Source of the DNA: Mactromeris polynyma
Lineage: Eukaryota; Mollusca; Bivalvia; Venerida; Mactridae
Length of the DNA stretch: 64,000 nt
Direction of reading: 5' to 3'
Assembly (NCBI GenBank): GCA_032209605.1
Contig: JASFXZ010000012.1
Coordinates: forward strand, 2,356,001-2,420,000
The stretch's first letter is position 1. Each line of letters opens with the position of its first letter. Under the pieces are notes generated by a model that was given only the letters and a program-made list of their open reading frames with translations, ran no database searches and was not told the DNA's origin. Made by a program: the position numbers and the translations under genes. Below, piece after piece: positions 11,503 to 22,216 of the stretch.

Positions 11503-11745
11503 CTATCTTTGTTTAGTTTCATCAGGTTTTACGCAGGTTTTCAACATTTGTTCAGTCATATACAGCGGCAAATTGACCTATCCAGTTTTCCTGGTAGTAA
11601 TTATCAGCCAGTACTGCCAACTTCTCCACATGTGCAAGACATTATCGTAGCCAGTGTCACTGAAGAACATAACCTGCCCAAACTGGGAATCGTACCCAGA
11701 TCTGTTGGGTGATAGTCTATCGCTCTACTAACTGAATTAATACGC
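11503..11745 (-). repeat. tRNA-derived SINE
   Basis: Read on the minus strand, it begins with a tRNA-like head (TTAGTAGAGCGATAG as box A region, TCTGGGTACGATTCCC as box B region, 11670-11745). It continues into a body ending in TGAAACTAAACAAA. A related body fragment lies at about 2455-2520 (TTTCATCGAGTTTAACACCG). The head and body order is that of a SINE; the family name is not assigned. Confidence 0.6.
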
Positions 11746-12339
11746 GATTATTCGGGTAAACCAAAACTGACTCAAATAATCCAGATAACCCATTTATATC
11801 AAGATTCCCCTTCTACAATTGATATATTTCTGACAAATCAGTCACTATGCTCATTGAATCTATAATAAATCTGAATCTATAATAAATCAGAAGAATGTAC
11901 ATGTACTATTTTCTTGAGACGAATGAATATGGTTGGCGGTACTTTGAATCAACTTCCGGTTGATACGATGATAGCAAAGAGATGCTAAAGCGCCTCAAAA
12001 ACTGGTAAGTGGCCTTGCCTATCAACAAATTGTGTAGATCACCCGGGTTTTATTGCTCTTTGTTTTGACAGCTGTCAGAGGAGATATTTTGGGTCAGAGT
12101 TATACAAGCAGTTGTTGTTGTAAAAAAAGATGACTAAAATTTTATTAGTGCAGTTTGGGCAAATATATTGATATACTTTAAAGAAGCAAATATTCCTGAT
12201 TGATGTCATATAAACTAATAGAATTAATAGCGAAGTTATTTTTTGCCTTATTTTTTTCTAAAAAAAATAGCGTCGAAAAAACATATTATTACATCTGGTG
12301 AATAACTAGACATACAAGTCTTTGTTTAAAGCAATATTC
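11746..12339. other. No gene recognised
   Basis: AT-rich sequence with one local duplication (TCTATAATAAATC at about 11860-11890). No exons or element ends were identified. Confidence 0.4.
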
Positions 12340-13010
12340 ATCTAATTATGATGTTTGATTACAATATAAAGATCAACCATTTAAGTGTTGGGCACTCAGA
12401 ATTTTCCGTTACCTCAAAGTTTTTCAAAAGTCCCGATTTTATTCTTCTTTGTCTATATGAATTTCTGTTGGTTAAGACGAATTTTTGTCCCGAAGTTTTT
12501 TGTTATGTCGAAGTCCCGCTTAACACGTTCGCACCTTAAATCTATTGCTTAACACGAAGTCGGATCATATCCCGCTGACGAATGTTTTCACACGTCACTG
12601 AGATGATTTACCTGTATTTTCGCACATTTAATTATCGATTATTTACACAATGAAAGGATGTGTACTTGTTTGCAAAGTGTTAGACTATTAATGCAAACAT
12701 GTCAAATTGTTCAAAACTACGATCAAACCAATTAATTAGAATATGACTTCCTCAACAATTTCCTGCTTAAAAATACATTTTATCTTAAAGATGATGATAA
12801 AATTCGATCGATTTATCCCTTCATATAACCTTGATCGCCCCTCAAGCAGCATCGTAAATTTCGATACATGTACCTGTGTGAACAACTGGTACTATCCGTA
12901 GGCGGAGTCTATCGCCCGTCAACTTTGCCAATCAAAACACGCTTATTCTACACTGATGGTGTGTTAGCAGTATCAACATGTGTCGATGTTTTATGTCATT
13001 GTTTGGTAAA
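12340..13010. repeat. Left arm segment matching 59890-60565 inverted
   Basis: TAGACTATTAATGCAAACAT, CCAATCAAAACACGCTTATT and GTCCCGCTTAACACGTTCGC all have inverse complements in 59930-60440. Identity looks moderate, with many small differences, so the duplication is old. The part at 12400-12540 is itself MITE-like, with a strongly biased short motif content (AAGTCCCG). Confidence 0.7.
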
Positions 13011-14233
13011 CAAACATTACTGTCCAGACTTGGTCGGCGTGACTCGACTTTTTAATTACATTAACACCCGAAAATATAAAGATATCGGCGAACCAATGAT
13101 TATTCCTTCATGATTATAGACTACATAGAGGCTGTGTGAGTTAGGTCATGCCAAATTGGAATTTTGTTAAGCGTCAACCTAAGTTTGCGAAACCTAGCTA
13201 CCTATTAAAAAAACAACAACTCATAACGAAAAAACAAATATCCTCAGATAATAAGTGATGCATAATTTTAGATATTTTAATGAAAGAAACATCATAAAAA
13301 CCAAACAAATACATGAATAAATCTAATTTAAAACTGACTTGTTTACACACAAATTGACTAGTTTCCACACAATAATCGTATGGTTGTCGGATCTCAACTA
13401 AAATTGCCGTTGTCGTATCATGGACATGGAGAATTTTTAGCTTAGAAAATATGTTGTTTTTTTTGGCTTGAGGAGCGGGAGTTCAAAGAGAAAGTTGTGA
13501 AAAATAATTTTGTTGATCATAACTATACAACGAGAACGAAGCTTCTCATTATCGTCGACAACCGTTTGTCAAAATGACATCTATTGGCATCAAAGCTCCG
13601 ATTTACTATTCTTGTCAAACCCGTCCATAAAACTGATATTTAAAGAATCTCCATCTAGATAATTTGATATGATTGCACCATATCATGTTTGAATTAAAAG
13701 AGGCAACATATACACACGCATATAGATTATTAAACACATCATTCTTAGTGAGAAGTACATAAAGTGCAATTTAAGCAATTTTTATTTTACATCATTATAC
13801 AGAACATTCAATTCCCTACAACTTTTACATTCATGTATAAATGATTAAACCAATACTTTACACTGTTATTTCAGGTTGAAGTATATAGGTGTCAATCACC
13901 AATTATTTTCCAATAACCTGTATGGAGATAGTGTAAGTGAAAAACTCAATATTTCTACAAAATCATTCCAATCAGATATTTTGAAAAAAATAAAATAAAA
14001 ATTGAATGAAACAACTTGACATAAAATAAGAAAGTTGAACTCATTATGCTGGGAAAGTCTCAGATAATTTGTAAATACATGTACAGTAATTTCATTCATA
14101 TTACTTTATTGCTTTAAGTATACTCCATCTTTTTAAATTAAAAACAAATATTGGTTCAGGTTCACTCAATACAAGTTTATGAAAAGGCTGAGATCATGGA
14201 TGATCATGAGACCAATGGCTGTGGAGCCTCTGT
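13011..14233. other. AT-rich stretch, no gene recognised
   Basis: No frames beyond chance length, no splice-bounded coding segment, no terminal repeats. It ends where the 49-bp array begins. Confidence 0.4.
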
Positions 14234-15211
14234 AAAATATCTCCTGTGGAAGAATTGAACATACTGATGTGGGAATTCATGTAAAATATCTCCTGTGGAA
14301 GAATTGAACATACTGATGTGGGAATTCATGTAAAATATCTCCTGTGGAAGAATTGAACATACTGATGTGGGAATTCATGTAAAATATCTCCTGTGGAAGA
14401 ATTGAACATACTGATGTGGGAATTCATGTAAAATATCTCCTGTGGAAGAATTGAACATACTGATGTGGGAATTCATGTAAAATATCTCCTGTGGAAGAAT
14501 TGAACATACTGATGTGGGAATTCATGTAAAATATCTCCTGTGGAAGAATTGAACATACTGATGTGGGAATTCATGTAAAATATCTCCTGTGGAAGAATTG
14601 AACATACTGATGTGGGAATTCATGTAAAATATCTCCTGTGGAAGAATTGAACATACTGATGTGGGAATTCATGTAAAATATCTCCTGTGGAAGAATTGAA
14701 CATACTGATGTGGGAATTCATGTAAAATATCTCCTGTGGAAGAATTGAACATACTGATGTGGGAATTCATGTAAAATATCTCCTGTGGAAGAATTGAACA
14801 TACTGATGTGGGAATTCATGTAAAATATCTCCTGTGGAAGAATTGAACATACGGATGTGGGAATTCATGTAAAATATCTCCTGTGAAAGAATTGAACATA
14901 CTGATGTGGGAATTCATGTAAAATATCTCCTGTGGAAGAATTGAACATACTGATGTGGGAATTCATGTAAAATATCTCCTGTGGAAGAATTGAACATACT
15001 GATGTGGGAATTCATGTAAAATATCTCCTGTGGAAGAATTGAACATACTGATGTGGGAATTCAAGTAAAATATCTCCTGTGGAAGAATTGAACATACGGA
15101 TGTGGGAATTCATGTAAAATATCTCCTGTGGAAGAATTGAACATACTGATGTGGGAATTCATGTAAAATATCTCCTGTGGAAGAATTGAACATACTGATG
15201 TGGGAATTCAA
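14234..15211. repeat. 49-bp minisatellite, about 20 copies
   Basis: AAAATATCTCCTGTGGAAGA recurs every 49 bp from 14234. Each unit carries GGGAATTCATG, so an EcoRI site repeats at the same spacing. Copies are almost identical; I see only scattered single changes (ACGGATG near 14850 and 15097, GTGAAAG near 14884, TCAAGTA near 15062). There is no unique spacer between units, so this is not a CRISPR-like array. Confidence 0.95.
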
Positions 15212-15819
15212 TGTTTATCTTTTCTTATTTCGACAAAAATGTATAATGTGTGCTACACGTATGCATTAATGTTCAATGTCACAACCAGTCTGCTTGATTT
15301 CACTATTAAGACCAACTCAATAATAAGACCACTTTATGTCGAACCCATGGGTGGTCTTTATAGCAGAACTTTACTGTACAAGGTATTTCATTGGGTGTCT
15401 ATACCAATTTTTATGAATGAAAGCTGGTAATTTTTGTGAATGAATAGTATCGACGACAGTAACTACCAGGTGGCAATGAAAAAGTTCATCCGGTTATTAG
15501 CACGGTTGTAATATATCGCACTGCAAAGTCTAACCCATGACAGGAATTGAATTTCAGACCTAAATCAAGAGTCATGCTCTCCAAGTGTTGACTACTCTGG
15601 CTCTAAGTAATTAAATAACCTTCAGTAAGGTAAACATATGCAGAACAAGCATGATTTGTGACTAATACAGAGTCTGACAGAGGAACAGTGAGAATGACAA
15701 ACAGAGCGACAGATTGACAGGGAGACATATTTATATGGGAGAAATGGTAGAACTTATCATACAAGATCCTACTGTGCAAGTGGTGAAGTGCAAATGGTTG
15801 CAAGCTTCAACAATTCAAA
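15212..15819. other. No gene; MITE-like fragment
   Basis: Around 15300-15380 the text TAAGACCACTTTATG...GGGTGGTCTTTATAGC is a small imperfect inverted repeat similar in style to the 29826-30009 element. No exon is visible. Confidence 0.3.
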
Positions 15820-15848
15820 CAAGAGTGGCAAACTGTCACGAAATATGC

Positions 15849-16509
15849 TAGGGCTGTGTATCGCCAGACAGAATCGAATCGCGATCTTTTCCTTGCGATC
15901 CACGAATCGATTCACTAGGTATAAAGCAATACACATTCTTGAAGTAAATGAAGAGCAAACCCGAAATATTTCCAGATTTTAGAAGTATACGTTGCTGGGG
16001 AATTTCTATACCCTGGATTTGATGTTTTTGTTAATGATGATGCCATGTTGACATTTAATGCAGACGTTAATTTATGATAGCTCTACATGAAATTTTGCAT
16101 TTTCATTTAATAGGGTAGTTCTTCTTTCTATAATTTCTTTATGTGCTCTGACGTTTTATTTCTAATTTCTAAATGTGTATAATTTTTAAAACATTATAAA
16201 TCGTCAAAACCTTCAGAGACAGCATTCTTCATTCGAACACCGCACAACTATTTGAATGCTAGCTCTGCATGAATCGACTTCCGGTTGCAACAGTGTAACA
16301 TTTTTCGAACATTTCGGATAAACTATGAATTATTATTTATTTTAAAAAGATCGCCATATTTGCTGGCATTGAATTAAATCATTTTGTTTCATTCTTTTAT
16401 AAAATTTTGCACTTAAATCGCAATCTGGCGATCTCGGCAATAGCGAGTATTTGTGTCGGATATTTTCTCTCGCGATTATTCGGGTAATCGGATACTCGTT
16501 ACAGCCCTA
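15849..16509. mobile_element. hAT-like MITE nested in family D
   Basis: The termini are TAGGGCTGT and ACAGCCCTA. The flanks AAATATGC (15841-15848) and AAATACAC (16510-16517) are a diverged 8-bp target duplication; copy D2 (AAATACGC) shows the empty target. Internally it has ATCGAATCGCGATC-type motifs near both ends. No transposase is encoded. Confidence 0.75.
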
Positions 16510-16796
16510 AAATACACCCATCATAAGTCAGAGCTACAAATTATAGGTAATTTCTAAAATCAAAGGGCGATAACTCCCAAGTGACTTGAGCGATTTTGCT
16601 GGTTATCGAACTTGGCCGAGATATTATGCCCACAAACATTTTCATTAAGTTTGGTAAAGATCGGACAAGGCTAATTTGGCCAATTTTGGATAATTCAAGG
16701 GCCATAATTCAGAAGTGCCTAGGGCGATAAGGCTGGATATTGTACTTGGCCGAGATATTATGGCCATAAACATTTTCATCAAGTTACTGTATATAC

Positions 16797-17213
16797 TCGG
16801 CCATACGTGGACCTCGGCCATAAGTCGAGGGGGTATTTTGAGGTCAAAATGTCAGGTTTTTGCTTCAACCCTTCCATAAGTCGAGGGGGTATTTCAGGGA
16901 AGATGAAAAAAGACTCCCGGATTAACAGCCAACTCGCGATCTCCTGATTTTCAAAGTAAACATTGTATTTTTTTGTTATGGGGTATTTTTTAGTTCATTT
17001 TGACTGGTTCACTGAAATTACTTGCCAAACTGATAACCGAAAGTGTAAAATCGGGATACCAGTCAGAAATACTCTCTAGATAGTCTCTAAACCATGGAAT
17101 CAAGCGCTTGGTGACACTGATCAAAATACGACGCGACTCTCACTTGTCATGTTGTTTATTCAAGTTTCACACGTTTCTAATGTATTCAGATATGAAAATT
17201 GGCAATAAAATTA
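16797..17213 (+). mobile_element. Element E, copy E2 (3'-truncated)
   Basis: CTGTATATACTCGGCCATAC, followed by the CCATAAGTCGAGGGGGTA motif and the GGTTTTTGCTTCAACCC segment, repeats the left end of element E1. No right terminus is found. The surrounding family D unit is also missing about 110 bp, so the right boundary is approximate. Confidence 0.6.
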
Positions 17214-17836
17214 TAATATAATTCCGAAGTGCCTGGGGCGAGGTGGCTGGGTCCCTAACTTGGCCGAGATATTATGGCCACAAACATTTTCACCAAGTTT
17301 GGTAAAGATCAGATGAAAACTCTTTGACTTAAAGAGCAGACAAATCTAATTTAGCCAATTTTGGATAAAATTCAAGGGCCATAATTCCGAAGTGCCTGGG
17401 GCGATGTGGCTGGTTATGGTTCTTGGCCGAGATGGCATATTCACCAAGTTAAGTGAAGATCAGATGAAAACTGTTTGACTTAGAGAGCGGACAAGGCTAA
17501 TTTGACCAATTTTGGATAATTCAAGGGCCATAATTCCGAATGGCCTGGGGCAATGTGGCTGGTTATCGTACTTGGCCGAGATATTATGCCCACAAACATT
17601 TTCACCAAGTTTGGTAAAGATCGGATGAAAACTCTTTGACTTAGAGAGTGGACAACATGTGGATGCCGCCCGTCGATCGCCCGTCCGCCACTCGTGTTCC
17701 CATAATTTTAGAATCCTAAATCTTTTTATGCCTATGTATCCATTTATAGCATAAATGGCTCAGTGGATGAACTTATGCCAAATTTAGGAAGGACACTAAA
17801 CACATGTTAGCTAATGCAAATTGTCTAGAAACATAC

Positions 17837-18011
17837 CTTGAATGTTTTCAGCAGTATTTTAGCCCCAAGTTGACATGCTTCATGTGTTGGTCCAGACTGT
17901 AGTGCAGGGATCAAATCCAAACGTCCAAAGGCAGCCTTAGGGCCGAAGGAATCCATCAGGATGAATCCAAGCTGCACTAATCCTTGGACAACATGATCCC
18001 AACCAAACGTA
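17837..18011 (-). CDS. FANCI: FANCI exon (fourth of the four seen)
   Basis: Minus strand, 175 bp, preceded by TATCTTCAG and followed by GTATGTTT, both good splice signals. Its first base completes the serine codon begun by the previous exon, and it then reads TFGWDHVVQGLVQLGFILMD, SFGPK and HEACQLGAKILLKTFK, ending in phase 0. This fits the FANCI stretch with WDHV-QGLV-LGF-LMDS-GPK and HACKLGANILLETFK that I know from vertebrates. FANCI is the partner of FANCD2 in the ID complex, which is monoubiquitinated at DNA crosslinks and clamps DNA. The longer open frame through the flanks is chance read-through. The next exons are not found in the window. Confidence 0.85.
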
Positions 18012-18826
18012 CTGAAGATAATTAAATACATAAATGGTATTTTTTTAGATTTCGTCTGTTGCATATAATAACCACTTATATCATGTAACATAATAGTCCA
18101 GCAGCCAAAAGGCCTTTTACAGCTAAACCGAGCTTTGGGGTAGAGATTAGAACCTATCATTTCAGACTCTGTTTGATGACACTCGAATATTATGGAGCAT
18201 TTTGAGGCATCCAAGATGGCATCCAAGACATTCAGTAGGACACGGTACAAGAATAAAAACGTTTGGTGACAGATAAATGCATTATTTTTAAGCGGAGACA
18301 ACCCAAACAATGTTAACTTATGTCTGAGGCATAGTCAATCTGTAACAAATGGGTCCGACCTATAATAAATGTAGTTTACGTGACCTATTTTTACATTATC
18401 AAAGGGTAATATCTAACATTACAACATATACAATTTAAGGAACAAACAAGAAATGGGCAATGCCCACAAACCAGGTTTTCAACATAGTTATTTGTAACCA
18501 AGGCTCAATTTGTATAATGAATACATGATGATCATCAATGCTGCAAAGGTGCCTAGTTGATACATGCATAAACACACTCACACTTAGATATATTATATAT
18601 ATATGCAACAACTATACACCAAGTTTGATGTCAATACACCCACCCATAGCAAAGATATTAAGTGGAAACTGATTTTTAACTTTTTAAGTGACCTTGACCT
18701 TGGAGGGAACAAACCCAAAAGCAATCCAAAGCGAGCTCTCGACATATTCTTACTATACACCAAGTTTGGTTACAATATGATCAATGAAACTCAAGTTTTA
18801 TTACGTCATATATAACTTCTGGTCTC

Positions 18827-18877
18827 AAATGAGATGTGCGTCCTATACATGCGCATAAACCGTGTCTAATTCCTCAG
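18827..18877 (+). repeat. DIRS left inverted terminal repeat
   Basis: GATGTGCGTCCTATACATGC and CGTGTCTAATTCCTCAG have inverse complements in 23344-23393, with about five differences. The outer 18798-18830 part instead matches 23136-23172 inverted. Confidence 0.85.
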
Positions 18878-19170
18878 TGCGATTATAGCATTCATCGAGA
18901 GTAGACGTGTTTGCTCTCGTGCCGCTAGACTAACGAGATTAGTCAGTGCGTTAGACATTACCTTTGTCGTAAAGTCAATACATTTGTTACGCGTAACAAA
19001 TAAGTTTAAATATTGCATGGTAATTGCTTTTGCAATATAAAACAATACTGAAATTGTTTACGTTGTAAACAATAAATATTATATAAAATACAGTATTGGC
19101 CGTTTTACGGTAGTAGTAATATTCCGTTTCTTTTACGACCACATGCGAAGTGGCGGGAATATTAACAACA

Positions 19171-20322
19171 ATGGCCGAACAAATGCTCGGTAAGCAAGGC
19201 GAGCTGAGGGCTACGCCGTCTAAGACAAAGCCATTCAAAAAGCTTGAACAAGAAACAATCAAAAAGGTAACTGTTCCTTGTAAGAAAGTAACTACACCAA
19301 CTGTACCGACAGTGTCGGAGCCGGTTCCATTGACTTCGTCGGAGCAGCCTACTGCGGCTAAGAAAAAGTGTTCGACCGAAAGTTCTGCGTCTGGACAAGC
19401 TACCAAATTTCATGCAGAACTCATGGACATTTTAAGTACTATAAACAAAAATCAGAAAGCCCAGGGTGCTCGGCTAAAAGACCTGGAGGTACAAGTATCG
19501 TCGTTTTATGATGACGAGGGTTCCGAAAGCAACGATGTGATTGTGAATGAAATTTCGGAAGAAATGGAGGAATGTTCCTCCGGTCCAGTTGACACTGAAG
19601 AGAATAAAACTGGTGCATTTAAGTTGATTTGTTCGAAGTATGATTTGTTAGAGACATGTGATGAAAATGTTGATGAAGACCTTGCTAACCTCGTTAACAA
19701 TGTATTTCGTGAGGGAATGTGTGAAGAAAAGTATCTTAAATTGGTAAAGGAAATTCACCGCCCTGAAAACTGTAGTTCTTTGACAAAAACAAAAGTGAAT
19801 AATCTGGTTTTGAACCTATTGTCGCCATTTATGCACACAGTTGATAACAAGATGCAGGCAATTCAGGACACGCTGGTTAAATCTGCTGTATTGATCACCA
19901 AGCTCTTGAATGGAGCTGTGGATAAGTTGTCATCTTCTGAACTAGAGATGGGCACTGATGCCCTAGGTCTGTTAGGCCATGCCAACAAACAGTTGAACAT
20001 CCGAAGGAGAGAAACTCATAAGACAGATCTCAATAAGGAATATCACTATTTGTGTTCAGCGTCACAGAAGTATACAGACATGTTGAATGGTGACGATATT
20101 GGGAAAAATGTCAAGGAGATCCAGGATGTCAACAGAATCGGTAGTAAGATCAGAAGTTGGTCTTACACTAATTACAGAGGTCGTCCTTCCCGTGGTCGTG
20201 GAACTTTCAGAGGCCGAGTATACAAACGTGGCCGAGGACGTGGTTTCCAAAACCAGCGATCAAAAAACTATCTGGCAGATCACAACAACAATCCAACAAT
20301 AATGACCAGCAAAAGACAGTAG
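19171..20322 (+). CDS. DIRS gag-like protein (ORF1)
   Basis: The ATG at 19171 (MAEQMLGKQG) gives 383 residues; the frame is open slightly upstream but lacks another ATG. The N-terminal third is lysine, threonine and proline rich, followed by an acidic serine-rich stretch (about 125-150). A central helical-looking region precedes an arginine/glycine-rich tail (RGRPSRGRGTFRGR, KRGRGRGF) near residues 325-355, which fits nucleic-acid binding. In this position in DIRS elements the first frame is a Gag-like protein; there is no zinc knuckle. The stop at 20320-20322 overlaps the open pol frame, which lies in the -1 frame relative to this one. Confidence 0.75.
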   Translation: MAEQMLGKQGELRATPSKTKPFKKLEQETIKKVTVPCKKVTTPTVPTVSEPVPLTSSEQPTAAKKKCSTESSASGQATKFHAELMDILSTINKNQKAQGARLKDLEVQVSSFYDDEGSESNDVIVNEISEEMEECSSGPVDTEENKTGAFKLICSKYDLLETCDENVDEDLANLVNNVFREGMCEEKYLKLVKEIHRPENCSSLTKTKVNNLVLNLLSPFMHTVDNKMQAIQDTLVKSAVLITKLLNGAVDKLSSSELEMGTDALGLLGHANKQLNIRRRETHKTDLNKEYHYLCSASQKYTDMLNGDDIGKNVKEIQDVNRIGSKIRSWSYTNYRGRPSRGRGTFRGRVYKRGRGRGFQNQRSKNYLADHNNNPTIMTSKRQ

Positions 20323-21338
20323 ACTTTGAGGTAAGCTGTACTTTCAAAGGAGGTAGATTAAAACAGTTTGCAAATAATTGGAGAATATTAACGCATGATC
20401 CCTTTGTTTTGGATATGGTTCAACACTGTCATATTGAATTTGATTGTGACATTGAGTCAATGAAAATTGATTCTAATCGACCTTCAAAATGTTCAAATAT
20501 TGAAATTGACATTCTTGACAAAGAGATAAATAATTTACTCAAATTAGGAGTAATAAAGCAGGTTTGTCATGAAAATGGTGAAGTTATTTCTCCAATTTTT
20601 ACAGTACCAAAAAAGAATGGTGAATTTAGAATGATTTTAAATTTGAAAAAATTGAATGAATATGTTTCATATCATCATTTTAAAATGGATTCTTTTGAAT
20701 CAGCACTAAAGTTGGTAAATAAGGATGATTTTATGGCGTCTGTTGACTTGCGTCATGCTTACTACAGTGTTCCAATTGCTGAAGAGCATCAAAATTTTTT
20801 GAAATTTCAATGGAAAAGCAAACTGTTTCAATATACCTGCTTGCCAAATGGCATTGTTTGTGCACCACGCTATTTTACAAAGCTCATGAAACCTGTTTAT
20901 TCTACCCTTAGACAAAAAGGTCATGTTAATTCGGGATACATTGATGATTCTTTACTTGCAGCAGACTCATTTGAAGCTAGTAACAAAAATGTTCAAGATA
21001 CTGTCTCATTGATGACAGACATAGGGTTCATTGTACACCCAAATAAATCTGTTCTTGTACCTACCAAGAAAATTGTGTTTCTGGGAAATTGTATAGATTC
21101 AGAAGAAATGATTGTTACTTTGCCACCAGAAAAGGTGTATTCTATTATTATTGCTTGTATTGATCTTGAAAAACAAAATGAAGTTACTATAAGACATGTT
21201 GCTCGAGTTTTAGGCTTGATGGTAGCAACTTTCTCTGCTGTTCAGTTTGGTCCTCTGTTTTACAGGCATTTAGAACGAAAAAAAGGTATATTTTGCATGG
21301 CAATCCTGAACTTCTTATTACAACAGATGCCTCACTGA
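20172..21338 (+). CDS. DIRS reverse transcriptase frame
   Basis: The frame is open from 20172, overlapping the end of ORF1, but has no ATG before 20415, so translation probably depends on ORF1 (frameshift or reinitiation). Upstream of that ATG, GGRLKQFANNWRILTHDPF is the conserved start of DIRS RT proteins. RT motifs follow: SPIFTVPKKNGEFRMILNLK, SVDLRHAYYSVPI, CLPNGIVCAPRYFTKLMKP and the catalytic YIDD (20937-20948). The frame ends at 21338 without RNase H. At 21278-21284 seven A occur as A AAA AAA in frame; a -1 shift there enters the RNase H frame. Confidence 0.85.
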   Translation, partial: LQRSSFPWSWNFQRPSIQTWPRTWFPKPAIKKLSGRSQQQSNNNDQQKTVDFEVSCTFKGGRLKQFANNWRILTHDPFVLDMVQHCHIEFDCDIESMKIDSNRPSKCSNIEIDILDKEINNLLKLGVIKQVCHENGEVISPIFTVPKKNGEFRMILNLKKLNEYVSYHHFKMDSFESALKLVNKDDFMASVDLRHAYYSVPIAEEHQNFLKFQWKSKLFQYTCLPNGIVCAPRYFTKLMKPVYSTLRQKGHVNSGYIDDSLLAADSFEASNKNVQDTVSLMTDIGFIVHPNKSVLVPTKKIVFLGNCIDSEEMIVTLPPEKVYSIIIACIDLEKQNEVTIRHVARVLGLMVATFSAVQFGPLFYRHLERKKGIFCMAILNFLLQQMPH

Positions 21339-22216
21339 GAGGCTGGGCTGCTGTTTGTGATGATATTTCTATTAATGGTAGATGGTCAGATTCAGAATCT
21401 ATAAATCACATAAATTATTTGGAGCTGTTGGCTATAGTTTGTGCAGTTAAAGCTTTCTGCAAACAAAAGTCTGAAATTCATGTCCAAATTAGGACAGATA
21501 ATACAGCTGCAATGTATTGCATCAATTCTATGGGTAGTATAAAGTCTAAAAGTTGTAATTCTCTGGCAAGAGATGTTTGGATTTGGTGTAAAGAAAAGGA
21601 CATTTGGTTATCCGCTTGTCACGTTCCTGGTATAGAGAATATTGCCGACAAAGGTTCGAGAAATTTCAATGACAATGTAGAATGGATGTTAAATCCTTCA
21701 ATATTTTTACAATTAACAAGTTGTGTTTGGCATAGACCAACATTAGATTTGTTTGCATCCAGACTTAACAAGCAAATTGATCGATATGTGTCATGGCACC
21801 CAGATCCTGAAGCTTTGTATGTAAATGCTTTTTCTGTCAGCTGGGGAAATGAATTTATGTATTTATTTCCACCTTTCAATTTGATGATGAGATGCCTGCA
21901 GAAGATAAGTCAGGACGAAGCGTCCTGCATTCTGATCTGTCCCTTATGGACCACCCAGAACTGGTGGACTCCATTGATGAATCTATTGATAGATTATCCA
22001 GTTATTCTTCCAAAGGAAAATCTGTTGACATTGCCAGGAACAACCAAAATTCATGTTCTGAGCAAAAAGTTAATTCTGATTGCGTGCAAAGTATCCGGTC
22101 AGTGTTCAAAAAGCAAAATTTTCAAAGCAGACTATTTCCATACTCTTGTGTTCCTGGAGATCAAGTACTCAAAAGCAATACAACAGTTCAATCAGAAAAT
22201 GGATTTCATTCTGTAG
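21284..22216 (+). CDS. DIRS RNase H and downstream domain frame
   Basis: This frame is the -1 continuation of the RT frame. RNase H residues are visible in order: TTDASLRGWAAV, LELLAIVCAVKAF, IRTDNTAAMYCI and IADKGSRN. After it comes PTLDLFASRLNKQIDRYVSW with YLFPPFNLMMR and LICPLWTTQNWW, the conserved segment that follows RNase H in DIRS-like polyproteins and has been compared with Dam-type adenine methyltransferases (I am unsure of that activity here). The last part (from about 22080) overlaps the recombinase frame. Normally RT and RNase H are one frame, so the break is either decay or frameshifting. Confidence 0.8.
   Translation, partial: RYILHGNPELLITTDASLRGWAAVCDDISINGRWSDSESINHINYLELLAIVCAVKAFCKQKSEIHVQIRTDNTAAMYCINSMGSIKSKSCNSLARDVWIWCKEKDIWLSACHVPGIENIADKGSRNFNDNVEWMLNPSIFLQLTSCVWHRPTLDLFASRLNKQIDRYVSWHPDPEALYVNAFSVSWGNEFMYLFPPFNLMMRCLQKISQDEASCILICPLWTTQNWWTPLMNLLIDYPVILPKENLLTLPGTTKIHVLSKKLILIACKVSGQCSKSKIFKADYFHTLVFLEIKYSKAIQQFNQKMDFIL

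Larger units (their letters stand above)
15820..17707 (+). mobile_element. Family D repeat, copy D1, twice interrupted
   Basis: It starts CAAGAGTGGCAAACTGTCAC after AAA, matching copy D2 at 27747. The core is made of repeated units of about 150 bp containing GGGCCATAATTC, CTTGGCCGAGATATTATG and AAACTCTTTGACTTAGAGAG. A hAT-like element interrupts it at 15849 and an element E fragment at 16797. It ends at GTTCCCATAATTTTAG without the 3' hairpin kept in D2. Confidence 0.7.

Noticed and set aside
14234..15211. CRISPR-like regular array
   Set aside because: Units are contiguous without unique spacers, and the sequence is animal DNA; it is a minisatellite.
17825..18310. Single 161-residue minus-strand gene
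   Set aside because: Only 17837-18011 matches FANCI and is bounded by splice sites; the rest is intron read-through.
18987..19413. Minus-strand frames opposite the DIRS gag
   Set aside because: Shadow frames of the coding strand without independent support.
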